Shown here in pieces: positions 1-7,993 of a stretch of DNA of 12,404 bases; position 1 is the first letter of the stretch; each line of letters starts with the position of its first letter. The position numbers were made by a program, and so were the translations under genes. The notes below the pieces were generated by a model that was not told the origin of the DNA, did not search any database, and saw only the letters and a list, made by a program, of their open reading frames with translations. Source of the stretch: Entrophospora sp. SA101 (Eukaryota > Glomeromycota > Glomeromycetes > Entrophosporales > Entrophosporaceae); NCBI GenBank assembly GCA_958430865.1, contig CAUDNR010003458.1, forward strand, positions 52,588 through 64,991. The letters run 5' to 3'.

Positions 1-33
1 CATCACATGACTTCCGTAGTAAGTTCGTTCTAA

Positions 34-270
34 TTGGTCAATATTAACGGTCAATTGGTTGGTCCACGGTTTACAATAGACAATGAAGAACCACCACCAC
101 CAATGGTTACAATTAAAGAAGCTTATGAATCTTTAAAGAAAGTAATTAGATTTGAAGAACAACAAGATGAAATAATCAATTATAATATAAAGAAGTTGGA
201 AACATTTAGAAAATATCTTCCTTGTTATGAGAGGTTAATTGATAAATCTAAAAAATTGATGATTATATTA
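34..270 (+). pseudogene. C-terminal relic of a pogo/Tigger-like (CENP-B type) transposase
   Basis: An open stretch follows a stop at 31-33 and has no convincing ATG of its own. It carries a proline run (EEPPPP), then VTIKEAYESLKKVIRFEEQQ and FRKYLPCYERLIDKSKK, a charged helical tail. I associate this pattern with the C-terminus of pogo/Tigger-type DDE transposases in glomeromycete fungi; this is from memory and was not searched. After about residue 75 the frame runs into ATT/AAT microsatellite, so the natural C-terminus is lost. No DDE catalytic residues are present, because that part would lie before the window. Support comes from position: the stretch reads toward a pogo-style transposon end at about 531. 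It could instead be an unrelated helical protein fragment. Confidence 0.45.
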
Positions 271-356
271 TTAAAAATAATAACATTGATAATAATATTG
301 ACAATAATGTTGATAATATTATTGATAATAATAATAATATTATTATTATTGGTATA
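262..356. repeat. ATT/GAT-rich trinucleotide microsatellite
   Basis: An imperfect run of ATT, AAT and GAT triplets with hardly any C. It overwrites the end of the transposase relic. The Ile/Leu-rich translation of this stretch is an artefact of the repeat and not a membrane protein. Confidence 0.85.
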
Positions 357-413
357 ATTTAATAAAGCATTACACTATTTTAATATTATTTTATTATTTT
401 CATCATTTGATAA

Positions 414-531
414 ACCTCTCTATAGTAACAGCATGTAACAACATTATAATATTGTTCTTTAACAGAGGTTCCCTCTGTATAAGAACACATTTTGGCTTTA
501 CCGATGATGTTCTTATATGGAGGTACGACTG
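414..531 (+). mobile_element. 3' terminal region of a pogo-like DNA transposon
   Basis: Read from the outer end on the minus strand, 531 inward begins CAGTCGTACCTCCATATAAG, next to TA at 532-533. Pogo/Tigger ends typically start CAG..ACCTC and insert at TA. Inside it, four related copies of a 15-17-nt motif alternate in orientation: 414-430 with 453-469 (imperfect), and 473-487 with 508-522 (13 of 15 paired). They form two successive hairpins. The 5' end of the element is outside the window. Confidence 0.55.
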
Positions 532-644
532 TATGCAACTTTTGTCACTCAATACATTTTCTTAAATTTATATATGTCGATCGCCTGGTTTTTATTAGTG
601 TTTCTATCATTGATTGGTGGACCACGAATTACACAGTGAAATTC

Positions 645-755
645 GATTTAGCGGATTTCGATTTAGCGGATTTAGGGGTTTAATGGATAAAATTTCAGAA
701 CAGAATTTTTTTATAGTTATTTTATCTTGATTTAACGGATTTAGCGGATTTTTAT
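645..755. repeat. Two clusters of a 9-bp repeat, GATTTAGCG
   Basis: Units lie at 645-653, 660-668 and 669-677 (last base-variant GATTTAGGG), with a decayed unit at 678-686. A second cluster has units at 729-737 (GATTTAACG), 738-746 and a decayed 747-755. Translation of either strand gives a repetitive Asn-Pro-Leu pattern, so the minus-strand open frame across 607-921 is explained by the repeat and is not treated as a gene. Confidence 0.7.
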
Positions 756-801
756 ATATATTCGGTATACTGGATATTTTTTTAAACCTTTTAATGTCGT
801 A

Positions 802-1268
802 TAGTGCAGGACACCTAGTCCCACAACTTTTTATTGGTCTTGTATATTCTTTAGTATACCAGAAATGGAAATGTAACTCACATAAACAAAACATGATTTT
901 GAAGCTAAGACCTTTCTCCACAAAGCTACGATTTCATTTTGTTGATATGTCACATTACCATGGAGAGATCAAGCCTCAAAGTTGCACAAGTTTACTATGT
1001 TAAGCCCAAAACTGTCGCGTTACACGCGATTTATATATATATAAAAATGAACAAATTGAAACAAAATAAAAGTTTTTGAATTTTTAGTTGATGATCACAT
1101 CCATATTAGGTAACCCAATGTTTATTCTTATTGCCGATTTTACTATTTATGGAATGACTAGGAAATATCACATGACAAAACAATTTTTATTGCATTTTTG
1201 ATTGGAAATTTTTTCCCAAAATTCGTCGTCGTGGCGCAGTAAGTTGCGGGATTAGGTGTCCTGCACTG
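802..1268. mobile_element. 467-bp Tc1/mariner-style MITE
   Basis: Terminal inverted repeats of 28 bp (802-829 and 1241-1268) match at 25 positions. Read inward they are [T/C]AGTGCAGGACACCTA then [G/A]TCCC[A/G]CAACTT. TA directly flanks both ends (800-801 and 1269-1270), as expected for Tc1/mariner target duplication, and the CAGTG start is typical of that superfamily. The interior has no transposase coding. It does contain a GC-rich palindrome near the centre (1015-1029). Short overlapping open frames on both strands look incidental. The element is non-autonomous, and its age is modest judging by three TIR mismatches. Confidence 0.7.
1015..1029. repeat. GC-rich hairpin inside the MITE
   Basis: TCGCGT, a 3-nt loop TAC, then ACGCGA: a perfect 6-bp stem of CG-rich sequence within AT-rich DNA, close to the midpoint of the 802-1268 element. 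Each arm contains CGCG. Confidence 0.75.
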
Positions 1269-1270
1269 TA

Positions 1271-2036
1271 TAAATAAATATTAACAGCCATATCATCCTG
1301 TAGCACAAAAATTTTGTGTAAATGACAATTGGCTTGCACGTAGATCATTCCCAAATTAAAACACTTGCATTCAAAATTATAAAAATGCAGACCTTTCACT
1401 GATCACATTATTTATGAGATTATGTGTGACTTAAGATTTTCTGATACCCCCACCCCCTAAAATATTAGCTATTATATGTCAGTGCCCTTAGGTAAGCTTC
1501 CAGTGTCTGAGTATTATTTATTTTGAAAAAAAACAGCAGTGTGCAAATCTTTTCTCTTTTTTTATTAGTGCGTGTAACACTTGCTTGAACACCAGAAGTT
1601 TCTTTTAACACTTATAACACATAAACTTCTTAATTAATTAAAAAATAATACATACAAAAGAAATTCTTGAGGTTTCAGGAAGTATTTTGGCACCTTTAGT
1701 TTACAATGAAGCCTTTTTTTAAGTTCGCAATAATGGGTCAAAATACACATGAAAATTTACACAAAAAACGTTGATTCTTTTCAATAAGACAGCTGTATGC
1801 TGATTACAATAGTCAATAAACTAAAGTGAACCTTGTTCTTTAGACTTCATTCGTACCATAAAAATGACCTAACAGAATTTTCAAAAAATATACATACACA
1901 ATCTTTAAAATTTGTTTAAAGAAAAACATATTTCATTACTTTTTATTAGGGCGATTTCATGATAAATAATTCTTGACTCTATCAGCATCCCACATATTAC
2001 TTGAATCTGCTTTCATGTTTAAAGTAGGTAACATAG
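1271..2036. other. AT-rich stretch with no supported gene
   Basis: I see no long open frame, tRNA or clear terminal repeat here. Short phrases such as TTTTTATTAG recur (about 1559 and 1940, and also about 592), but I could not build them into an element. A C-rich run near 1446-1458 stands out only by composition. Confidence 0.5.
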
Positions 2037-2752
2037 TTAAATTTTTTCTTCTGAAATTTCTTCTCCTTGTTGGATTAATTGAATCAATGGAAGTAATGTA
2101 TTTTTAGCTTTTAATGTAGTTACACATCTTGATCTTTTTTTTATAACATTTTCTACTGGTTCATGTAGATGAGGTTGGGTTTGTGTTTGTAGATAACTTG
2201 ATTCAGAAAATGATCTAATAATTTGAACTGGTTGGATTTGTAAAGAATTATCTAAAAATTGAGTAGGTGTTTTCTTTTCAGCTTTTTTATTTTCATTTAT
2301 GTTCTTCATTGTTGTTTTAGTAATGTTAAGTGCTCTTCTTCCCTTCTTTTTGATTTTCTCAGTTCCAAAGACCTCTTGTCTACAAATAGAATTCATTCTT
2401 TCATGACCATTTGTATAGCAATCAAAAAGTCGTTGCACTCTAATAGGATTCAATGCACAAGGTTTTGTTATTTTTCATAAATTGCATTCAAGTGCTTTAT
2501 TATCTTCAACATTAAATGTGTCTAATAAATGATTAACTAAATCCTACATAGTTTCTTGTGTGTCTTTATTACTCTGATTCCATGAGGAGTTGTGATATCA
2601 TTCAAATATTCAGAGAAGAGAACACCAATCCTCTCATGTTCAGTTTGTGCAGCACTTATTTGTGATTTCATGATATCTTCATCAATTACATTTCCATTTA
2701 TAAAGCCTTTAATAAATTTAACACCTAGAGGTGCCATTAACTCATTAATTAG
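2037..2752 (-). pseudogene. Decayed unidentified gene, C-terminal part, left of the LINE
   Basis: The minus strand has an open frame 2745-2537 (including LINELMAPLGVKFIKGFING). A frameshift near 2580 moves into a second frame that passes an in-frame TAG near 2543 and a TGA near 2478. It then runs on as a clean 138-codon stretch to a stop at 2037. Both stops fit single-base decay (CAG to TAG, TGG to TGA). The last part is Lys-rich, low complexity and probably disordered. I do not recognise the family. Its upstream continuation appears on the other side of the LINE at 7097-7455, same strand, so the LINE seems to have landed inside this gene. An alternative is two small independent genes, but the shared target duplication argues against it. 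Confidence 0.5.
2738..2752. repeat. Left target-site duplication of the LINE
   Basis: TAACTCATTAATTAG here and TAACCTATTAATTAG at 7090-7104 agree at 13 of 15 positions, with a perfect 9-bp core. The two differences are transitions. They bracket the LINE exactly where LINE-like coding begins and where the host-gene reading resumes. Confidence 0.6.
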
Positions 2753-3461
2753 TCACTACTTAATAGATGTTTTAGGTATATCAGAGACTAGATTGCCTCC
2801 TAAATCAGCAAAATATTGCTACCCATTTCCCAAAGGTTATCATGGATGGTGGGACTGTGATCCTGATCATCCCAACAGTGCAGGTGTTGGCTTAATACTT
2901 TCACCTTTCCTAACAAAACATGTCCAAAAAATCACATCATCAAAAGAAAGATGCATAGCTGCAGATTTACTTTTCCCCAATCAAATCAAGCTTCGAATTA
3001 TCCAAGTATATTCACCAGCAACCTCAGATCCCAACATACTAACTCCAATTCATAATCAACTAATCTCATTCATCAATCAAAGCCTGCAAAATAATTTCTC
3101 TTTAATTATAATGGGTGATTTCAACTCAGATCCTGTGAATGTTCACCCTACAATTACATCATCAAGATCATGTCCAATAAAATACAAAGTAACATATCAC
3201 CTTATGTCAAAAAATTTCTTAGATATTGCATCACTCTTTTCTGACAATCCACAACATACATGGTCCAATGGTATTCAATCATCAAGAATTGATCAAATTT
3301 GGATATCACCATCATTATCACTTACACCAATCTCATTCAAAACAATTGATATTATTCCATTTTACAATGCTGATCATAAATTAATTATATGTTCATTTGA
3401 GATATCTAACTTAACTTCACAACCAACAACACATTCCATAAAAACCAATACATGTTCATGA
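2753..3461 (+). pseudogene. LINE endonuclease/exonuclease/phosphatase (APE-type) domain, N-terminally truncated
   Basis: In LINEs this domain nicks target DNA to prime reverse transcription. Visible motifs in one frame are VLGISETR (catalytic Glu at 2784-2786), IQVYSP, MGDFN (GDFN at 3114-3125), SRIDQIWIS, and a terminal ADHK (3369-3380) in place of the usual SDH. The N-terminal Asn motif expected about 20 residues before SETR is absent because the element begins at about 2753. The open frame extends upstream to 2592 only by reading the opposite strand of the host gene; that part is not LINE protein. Tandem stops TGA-TAA at 3459-3464 end the frame, after which LINE-like residues (FEQWAKFANN) continue in the same frame, showing the stops are decay. 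Confidence 0.85.
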
Positions 3462-3464
3462 TAA

Positions 3465-4222
3465 ATATTTAACTATTCAGCAACTACTTTTGAACAATGG
3501 GCAAAGTTTGCAAACAATGATTAAAATTAAAATTTCTGATTCAACAGCCCAAATCTTTGAGCAACATAATTTCAATTTGGCAAGAATTCTCCAAAATCAT
3601 TATATCTGCAGCAAATGAAACCCTCCCTACAAAAAAAGTTTCACCACATGCTACTCCTCACCGACCATTAGTCAACACCTCATTATTCAAACAACATTGT
3701 AAAATCACACATCTCCTTTCTTCATTACATTCATTTAAACAATCTACTCCATTGCCAATAAAATGGCATACAACATTTTGCTCAATTAAAACCATTGCTT
3801 CCTTACATAACTACACATTCCCTAGTTTTATACTTTTCAACATAGAAGTTCTTGAAAATATTATAAATTTGATTAAAACTTTTGAACATTCACTTCGACA
3901 AATCTGTCTCATAAAAGAACAGGACTTCAACAAACAAATCACTGAAAATATCAAAAAATGTTGTAATAACATGAAAGACAATCTCTCAAGTATGCTCTCA
4001 TCAATTCTTGAAAAACCTTACAGACATATTGACCTTAACAAAATCTTGATTACTCCACCTGATGAATCTCAACATATATCCTCAGATCCAGACACTGTGA
4101 AATCTCATACAAGAATTCACTTCTCAAATATTTCTAGCACAGCAAATAATCCACCTCCTGATAACTTATGGAATGAATGGGCTCATGTCTATCAACCCCT
4201 AAACTACATCAAACCTGAATGG
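3465..4222 (+). pseudogene. LINE endonuclease-RT linker region, frameshifted
   Basis: Coding resumes after the double stop in the endonuclease frame, breaks again near 3520-3560, and continues in another frame to about 4222 (SIWQEFSKIIISAANETLP through LWNEWAHVYQPL). This length of poorly conserved helical sequence between endonuclease and RT is normal in LINEs. A 1-2-nt frameshift near 4222, just after KPEW, carries the reading into the RT frame; the old frame stops at 4262-4264. Confidence 0.7.
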
Positions 4223-5605
4223 TTGATTCCATACTATCACCTATTACAAAAACTGAATTATTAAATAACATATCAGATCTCCTTTTAAAAAAAGGTGCTG
4301 GACAATCATCAATCTCAAATGAAATGCTAAAACATCTGAATCCAGATACCATAGAAATTTTGCTTTCACTATTCAACAGATGCATATCCACATCTGATAT
4401 TCCATCAGCTTGGAAACATGCCAATGTTTATCCCATACCAAATCCCAAAGAATGGCACAATCAACTCACACACACTCATCCTATTACATTATTAGAATGC
4501 ACTTGTAAATGCTTCTATAAAATCATCACAAATAGACTATCATCAACCATCCCATCCTAAAAGAAAATAATTTTGCTGGCTTACCAGGAAAATCATGTCA
4601 AGAACCAATCCACATTATTAATGCAATTTCTGAGAATGCATGGGAATCTAAAAAAGAATGCTGGATTCTCTCACAAGATATGAGTAAAGCTTTTGACCTA
4701 ATCAATAGAAGTATGTTAGATAAAGCCATGGCACATCTCCACTTCCCTCAAAAATTAAGGAAAATATTTCTCACTGCATTTCAAGATAGAACAAATCAAG
4801 TCATCACAGACTATGGGCTAACTGACCCTTATCAATTGAGTAATGGAGTTGATCAAGGTGAAGTTTTCTCTCCATTAATGTGGTGCATATATTATGATCC
4901 TTTACTATGTCATATTCAATCCAAATCAGAATTAGGATACACCATCAATACTACTTTACCATCTAATTTAACAGTTAGTTCATACACCACCAACGCTGAA
5001 TCTGTCACAATTACAAATGTTGCATACATGGATGATACTACATGGATTGCATCATCAAAAGAAAAAATGTACAAAATTCTATCAATTGCTTCTTCTTTCT
5101 ACCAATTAAATGCCATTAAAGTAAATCCTGACAAATCAACATTGATGGTCATTAATTCATCAGGAAATGACAATGAAACAAATGCAACATTCAATAACAT
5201 ATCAATTCATTCCACTCCCACAAATACTCCAGTTAGAATTCTGGGAGTATGGTTCAATACTTCTGGCTCACAAAAACACCATATTTCCTCTTTCAAAAAT
5301 GCAATCAACACCTTCAAATCATTACTTTACCCCAAAAATTAATAGGAGAACAAATCAAATATATAATAAATCATGTCCTTGCACCTAAACTAGAATACAG
5401 ATATCAAACCACTTTCTTCTCTAAAAAAGAATGTGAACAACTACTTTCTCCTATCACAAGACTATTTAAAAACAAACTAGGTCTATCTCAAGCATTTCCA
5501 AACTCTGCTATTTATCATCCACAATTTTACAATCTGTTTGACTATTGGCAACTACAATGTCAACCAATGATTTCATTGTTTGTATTAATGATCCATCACT
5601 CATAG
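4223..5605 (+). pseudogene. LINE reverse transcriptase (YMDD), broken by frameshifts
   Basis: The RT copies the element RNA onto nicked target DNA. The finger region shows SISNEMLKHL and SAWKHANVYPIPNPKEW. A frameshift near 4550 leads into FAGLPGKSCQEP and motif A, SQDMSKAFD (catalytic Asp at 4677-4679). Motif B-like NGVDQGEVFSPLMW follows, then motif C YMDD (5025-5036), where most LINEs have [FY]ADD. A further frameshift near 5325 opens the thumb region (KLIGEQIKYIINHVLAPKLE, then TTFFSKKECEQLL), which stops at 5603-5605. All core RT motifs are readable, so the decay is mostly small indels and recent on the scale of the domain. Overlapping open frames at 5167-5388 are shadows. Confidence 0.85.
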
Positions 5606-6334
5606 GTAAAATAACATATATGCAACTAAACAACTTCAATCTACATTATGGATCCCTTTCTGCCCATTATTGGTGACACAAGCACTTCTTACAAAATTAA
5701 ACAACAAAAATATTACAGCTGCCTGTGTCAAATTAATGATTCTACTCATATATCATGCCAACCTTCATCTTCTTTCATCTTCTCTTTTAACATCAAAGGT
5801 GGCAATATCCCATTAATAAACATTATACAAAATCAATATTTCAAGATAATACCATTACTCAAAAAACACTCAATATTTTTCTTAGAACAATTACTTTCAT
5901 GTGATTGTTCAACCTTTCTCCCAATAAACATGTTATTTCATAGACTACCTCTTAGTAAATTTCGTAGGCCTCCTAAATGGTACAATATACTTAAATCTCA
6001 ATTATGTCAACCACAAACAAATTTTTTAAACAATATATCAAATTTACCTCACACCAATCCATTCATTTTCCCTTCCTTATACACACCCCCAACTGACATG
6101 AGACACAAACCTATAATAGCATCCATAATAAACTCTGATCTCATAATAGCCAAGCATATATCATCTACATTGTACAGACATTATATATTGAATAATACAA
6201 ATACAAATATTAATACAATTTCACCATGCACAGGATGTCAAAGGTCCATCTACTTAACAAATGCATCATGCACCATTACAAATATCTCGAACCAAATTTA
6301 CCTTGCTTGCAAAAAATTACCATCATCAACATAA
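5588..6334 (+). pseudogene. LINE C-terminal region with Cys motif
   Basis: A short segment from 5588 (NDPSLIGKITYMQLNNF) lies in a different frame from the thumb. The main frame then runs from about 5700 to the stop at 6332-6334. It contains FFLEQLLSCDCSTFLP, RRPPKWYN and, near the end, CTGC...NASC, a probable zinc-binding knuckle like those found after the RT in many LINEs. I see no RNase H domain. The last 168 nt of this frame lie inside the perfect inverted repeat. The open frames at 6226-6470 in other phases are shadows, repeated identically on the minus strand at 12101-12345. Confidence 0.65.
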
Positions 6335-6694
6335 ATATTATTATTGTAACGGCTATGCCACACATTGTGCAGTGTCATATGAAAGATTATTCCTATTCAT
6401 ATTTCTATATCTATATTTATTAACCTACTCATTTAATGTAAATATTTATTTAGAATTAGTAATTAGTTAATAAGCATATTATTGGAGAGTAGGGTAGCAC
6501 ATTATTTGTACTGCCTCAAGAGGTATAAATACACTTGGCTTTAGACCAAGTTAATGAGACTTATTAATAAATCAATTGTTAATATTCTTAATAACAACCT
6601 TGATAACAACAACATAATAATAACTCTTAATAAATATATTAATATAACCTTACATAAAATAGTCTTTGACTGTAAGTAACTAATAAACCCAGTG
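6167..6694 (+). repeat. Left arm of a 528-bp perfect inverted repeat
   Basis: This segment is the exact reverse complement of 11877-12404, compared base by base with no gap and no mismatch. Positions pair as p with 18571-p. The inner boundary is sharp: after CCCAGTG the left copy continues TGGTTG and the right copy GAGTCG. The outer boundary is unknown because the right arm reaches the end of the window. It spans the LINE C-terminal coding end and the first 360 nt of 3' untranslated region. Confidence 0.97.
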
Positions 6695-6868
6695 TGGTTG
6701 ACCCCCAGCCCTTCTAATGGTTAATGGTCTGGCCAACCTTTAATTATTAGTTGGGAACCCTTTTAATTATTCAGATACATCTCAAGGGGACGCCTTTGAG
6801 ATATAATCATTTACATATAACCTAGGGGCCCTTTTATCCAGGAAGATAAAAGTTATTTTATTATTAAT
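6335..6868 (+). other. LINE 3' untranslated region with a series of hairpins
   Basis: Short perfect or near-perfect stems occur in succession: CCTC/GAGG (6514-6523), ACTTGG/CCAAGT (6533-6551, 7-nt loop), CCAAC/GTTGG (6733-6754), a bulged ATCTCAA...TTTGAGAT (6779-6802), and CTTTTATC/GATAAAAG with a 6-nt loop (6831-6852). LINE reverse transcriptases commonly recognise structured 3' RNA, so these are candidates for that signal; this is inference. Confidence 0.55.
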
Positions 6869-7089
6869 CTTTGACTGTAAGTCAGCGAGTAGGCTGTGTG
6901 TCATATATATATATAATTAAAGGAAACTTGACTGTATGTCAGCAAGTAGGCTGTGTGTCATATATATATAGTTAAAGGAAACTTGACCATAAGTCAGCAA
7001 GTAGGCTGTGTGTCATATATATATATATATATATAGTTAAAGGAAACTTGACCATAAGTCAGCAAGTAGGCTGTGTGTTGAGCTATAAA
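6869..7089 (+). repeat. Tandem-repeat tail of the LINE (units of about 55-65 bp)
   Basis: Four units start at 6869, 6927, 6982 and 7047, with lengths of 58, 55 and 65 bp and a partial last unit. Each begins CTTGAC...AAGTCAGC (the first CTTTGACTG), followed by AGTAGGCTGTGTGT, a (TA)n run of variable length and GTTAAAGGAAA. The start of each can pair TGAC with GTCA around a 5-nt loop. Length differences come almost wholly from the TA run. The last unit diverges after GTGTGT and leads straight into the target duplication. A related start, TCTTTGACTGTAAGT, also occurs at 6663-6677. Confidence 0.85.
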
Positions 7090-7104
7090 TAACCTATTAA
7101 TTAG
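7090..7104. repeat. Right target-site duplication of the LINE
   Basis: TAACCTATTAATTAG, matching 2738-2752 at 13 of 15 positions. It sits between the end of the tandem-repeat tail and the resumed host-gene coding on the minus strand. Confidence 0.6.
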
Positions 7105-7455
7105 GAAACTCAGATTGCATGCTCGCAATATATTGAATAATTTCTTCTTTTCTTTCTTTTATAAATGAAGGATTTTCAACAATAGCCATGTAATGGAGAA
7201 AACAAACTTGTTGACCTTGTTGTAAATAAGGATATCTTTGAAGATTTCCTTTAATAGCTGCTTTTTCTATAACTCTATCAGATAACATCTAAAATTGTTA
7301 AAATTTTTATCACAATTATGAATAGACAAGGACCAGTTAACTTTGGCACTTTTGAGAAAACTTTTAAGCAATGGGAATTTAAGTTTTTTAAAATTATTAG
7401 AAAAAGAATCTGATTTTATTAAAATTTTTTTTAAAGTTTCATTTATATTTTAATT
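7097..7455 (-). pseudogene. Decayed unidentified gene, N-terminal part, right of the LINE
   Basis: A 63-codon minus frame at 7288-7097 includes RYPYLQQGQQVCFLHYMAIV and ends IASMQSEFPN. Just upstream, another minus frame (about 7450-7290, including KFPLLKSFLKSAKVNWSLSI) abuts it through a one-base frameshift near 7290. Its own start is not seen. Removing the LINE and one target copy brings this part next to 2743 and the reading LINELMAPLGVKF, again one base out of frame. The C..H..Y stretch resembles a small metal-binding turn but I cannot name a family. A splice acceptor-like TTTTAG just before 7288 offers an alternative: a short exon after an intron. Confidence 0.45.
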
Positions 7456-7993
7456 TTTACATTTATTGGCTAATTAAACATTCAATATCAACAAAAACAA
7501 TCTGGTGTTTTTTAAATAAACTAATCATTCATTTCAAAGAAAATAATAAGCACAATATGAGTTTTTTTTATTTCAATATTTTTTTCCATTTCTCTATTTT
7601 TGTCAATTAAATCAATGGCATTCATTCATTTACTCAACAAAATGTTTAACAAAATCATTGTTAAAAAGCAATATCCATGTTTCTATTAACTGTTAAAGTC
7701 AATTCAATATCCGTTGGATAAAAGCTATAAAAATAAACAATTGCAGATGAATGTTCTTTCTTATAAAACAATGAATGTATTTTCATGTAAAAAAAAAGGA
7801 AAGAAAAAGATCAAAATGATGGATGTATTTTCTTGTAAAAAAAAATAAAATTATACAATTTAACCAAACACCAAATGAATTTTCAACCATGATAAATAAT
7901 ACCAAGTAGGTTACTTTAAAAAAACCGAAATTTTTGTGAAACATCTTTGCAACTACAAAAAACTTTTAGCTTCCAAAAGTAAATAAATATATA
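7456..7993. other. AT-rich upstream region of the p24 gene
   Basis: There are no open frames of note. It should hold the promoter of the gene starting at 7994. A TATA-containing stretch lies at 7985-7993, immediately before the ATG, too close to be a standard TATA box. The only structure is a pair of direct repeats at 7771-7797 and 7819-7845. Confidence 0.5.
7771..7845. repeat. Two direct repeats of 27 bp, 48 bp apart
   Basis: 7771-7797 and 7819-7845 share ATG[A/G]ATGTATTTTC followed by [A/T]TGT and a poly-A run, with only a few differences. They lie 149-223 bp upstream of the p24 start codon. A duplicated upstream element is possible, but slippage in AT-rich sequence is just as likely. Confidence 0.55.

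Larger units (their letters stand above)
2753..7089 (+). mobile_element. 5'-truncated, decayed LINE (non-LTR retrotransposon)
   Basis: A copy of about 4.3 kb, reading left to right: APE-type endonuclease (2753-3461), linker (about 3465-4222), reverse transcriptase (about 4223-5330), thumb and C-terminal region with a Cys motif (to 6334), 3' untranslated region with hairpins (6335-6868), and tandem-repeat tail (6869-7089). There is no poly-A tail. The 5' end lacks any ORF1 and the first endonuclease motif, which fits the usual 5' truncation. At least five frameshifts and several stops make it non-coding today. It interrupts a minus-strand gene and is bounded by a 15-bp imperfect duplication. 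Clade was not assigned. Confidence 0.8.

Noticed and set aside
607..1003. Overlapping open frames on both strands near the 9-bp repeats and MITE left end
   Set aside because: They are composed of repeat units and terminal inverted repeat sequence; the Asn-Pro-Leu pattern is a translation of GATTTAGCG copies.
2520..2570. A possible 29-nt GT-AG intron joining the two frames of the minus-strand pseudogene
   Set aside because: Too short for a known spliceosomal intron, and another in-frame stop remains downstream, so frameshift decay is simpler.
2592..2750. Apparent N-terminal extension of the LINE endonuclease frame
   Set aside because: It reads the opposite strand of the host pseudogene, lies upstream of the target duplication, and lacks the conserved Asn motif expected there.
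4209..4424. Minus-strand open frame of 71 codons
   Set aside because: It is antisense to the recognisable RT finger region and shares its bounds.
6226..6470. Two small open frames repeated identically on the minus strand at 12101-12345
   Set aside because: Both are shadows of the LINE C-terminal coding and 3' untranslated region; their identity is explained by the perfect inverted repeat.
7319..7414. Plus-strand frame MNRQGPVNFGTFEKTFKQW of about 31 codons
   Set aside because: Short, without homology I recognise, and antisense to a minus-strand frame that continues the split host gene.
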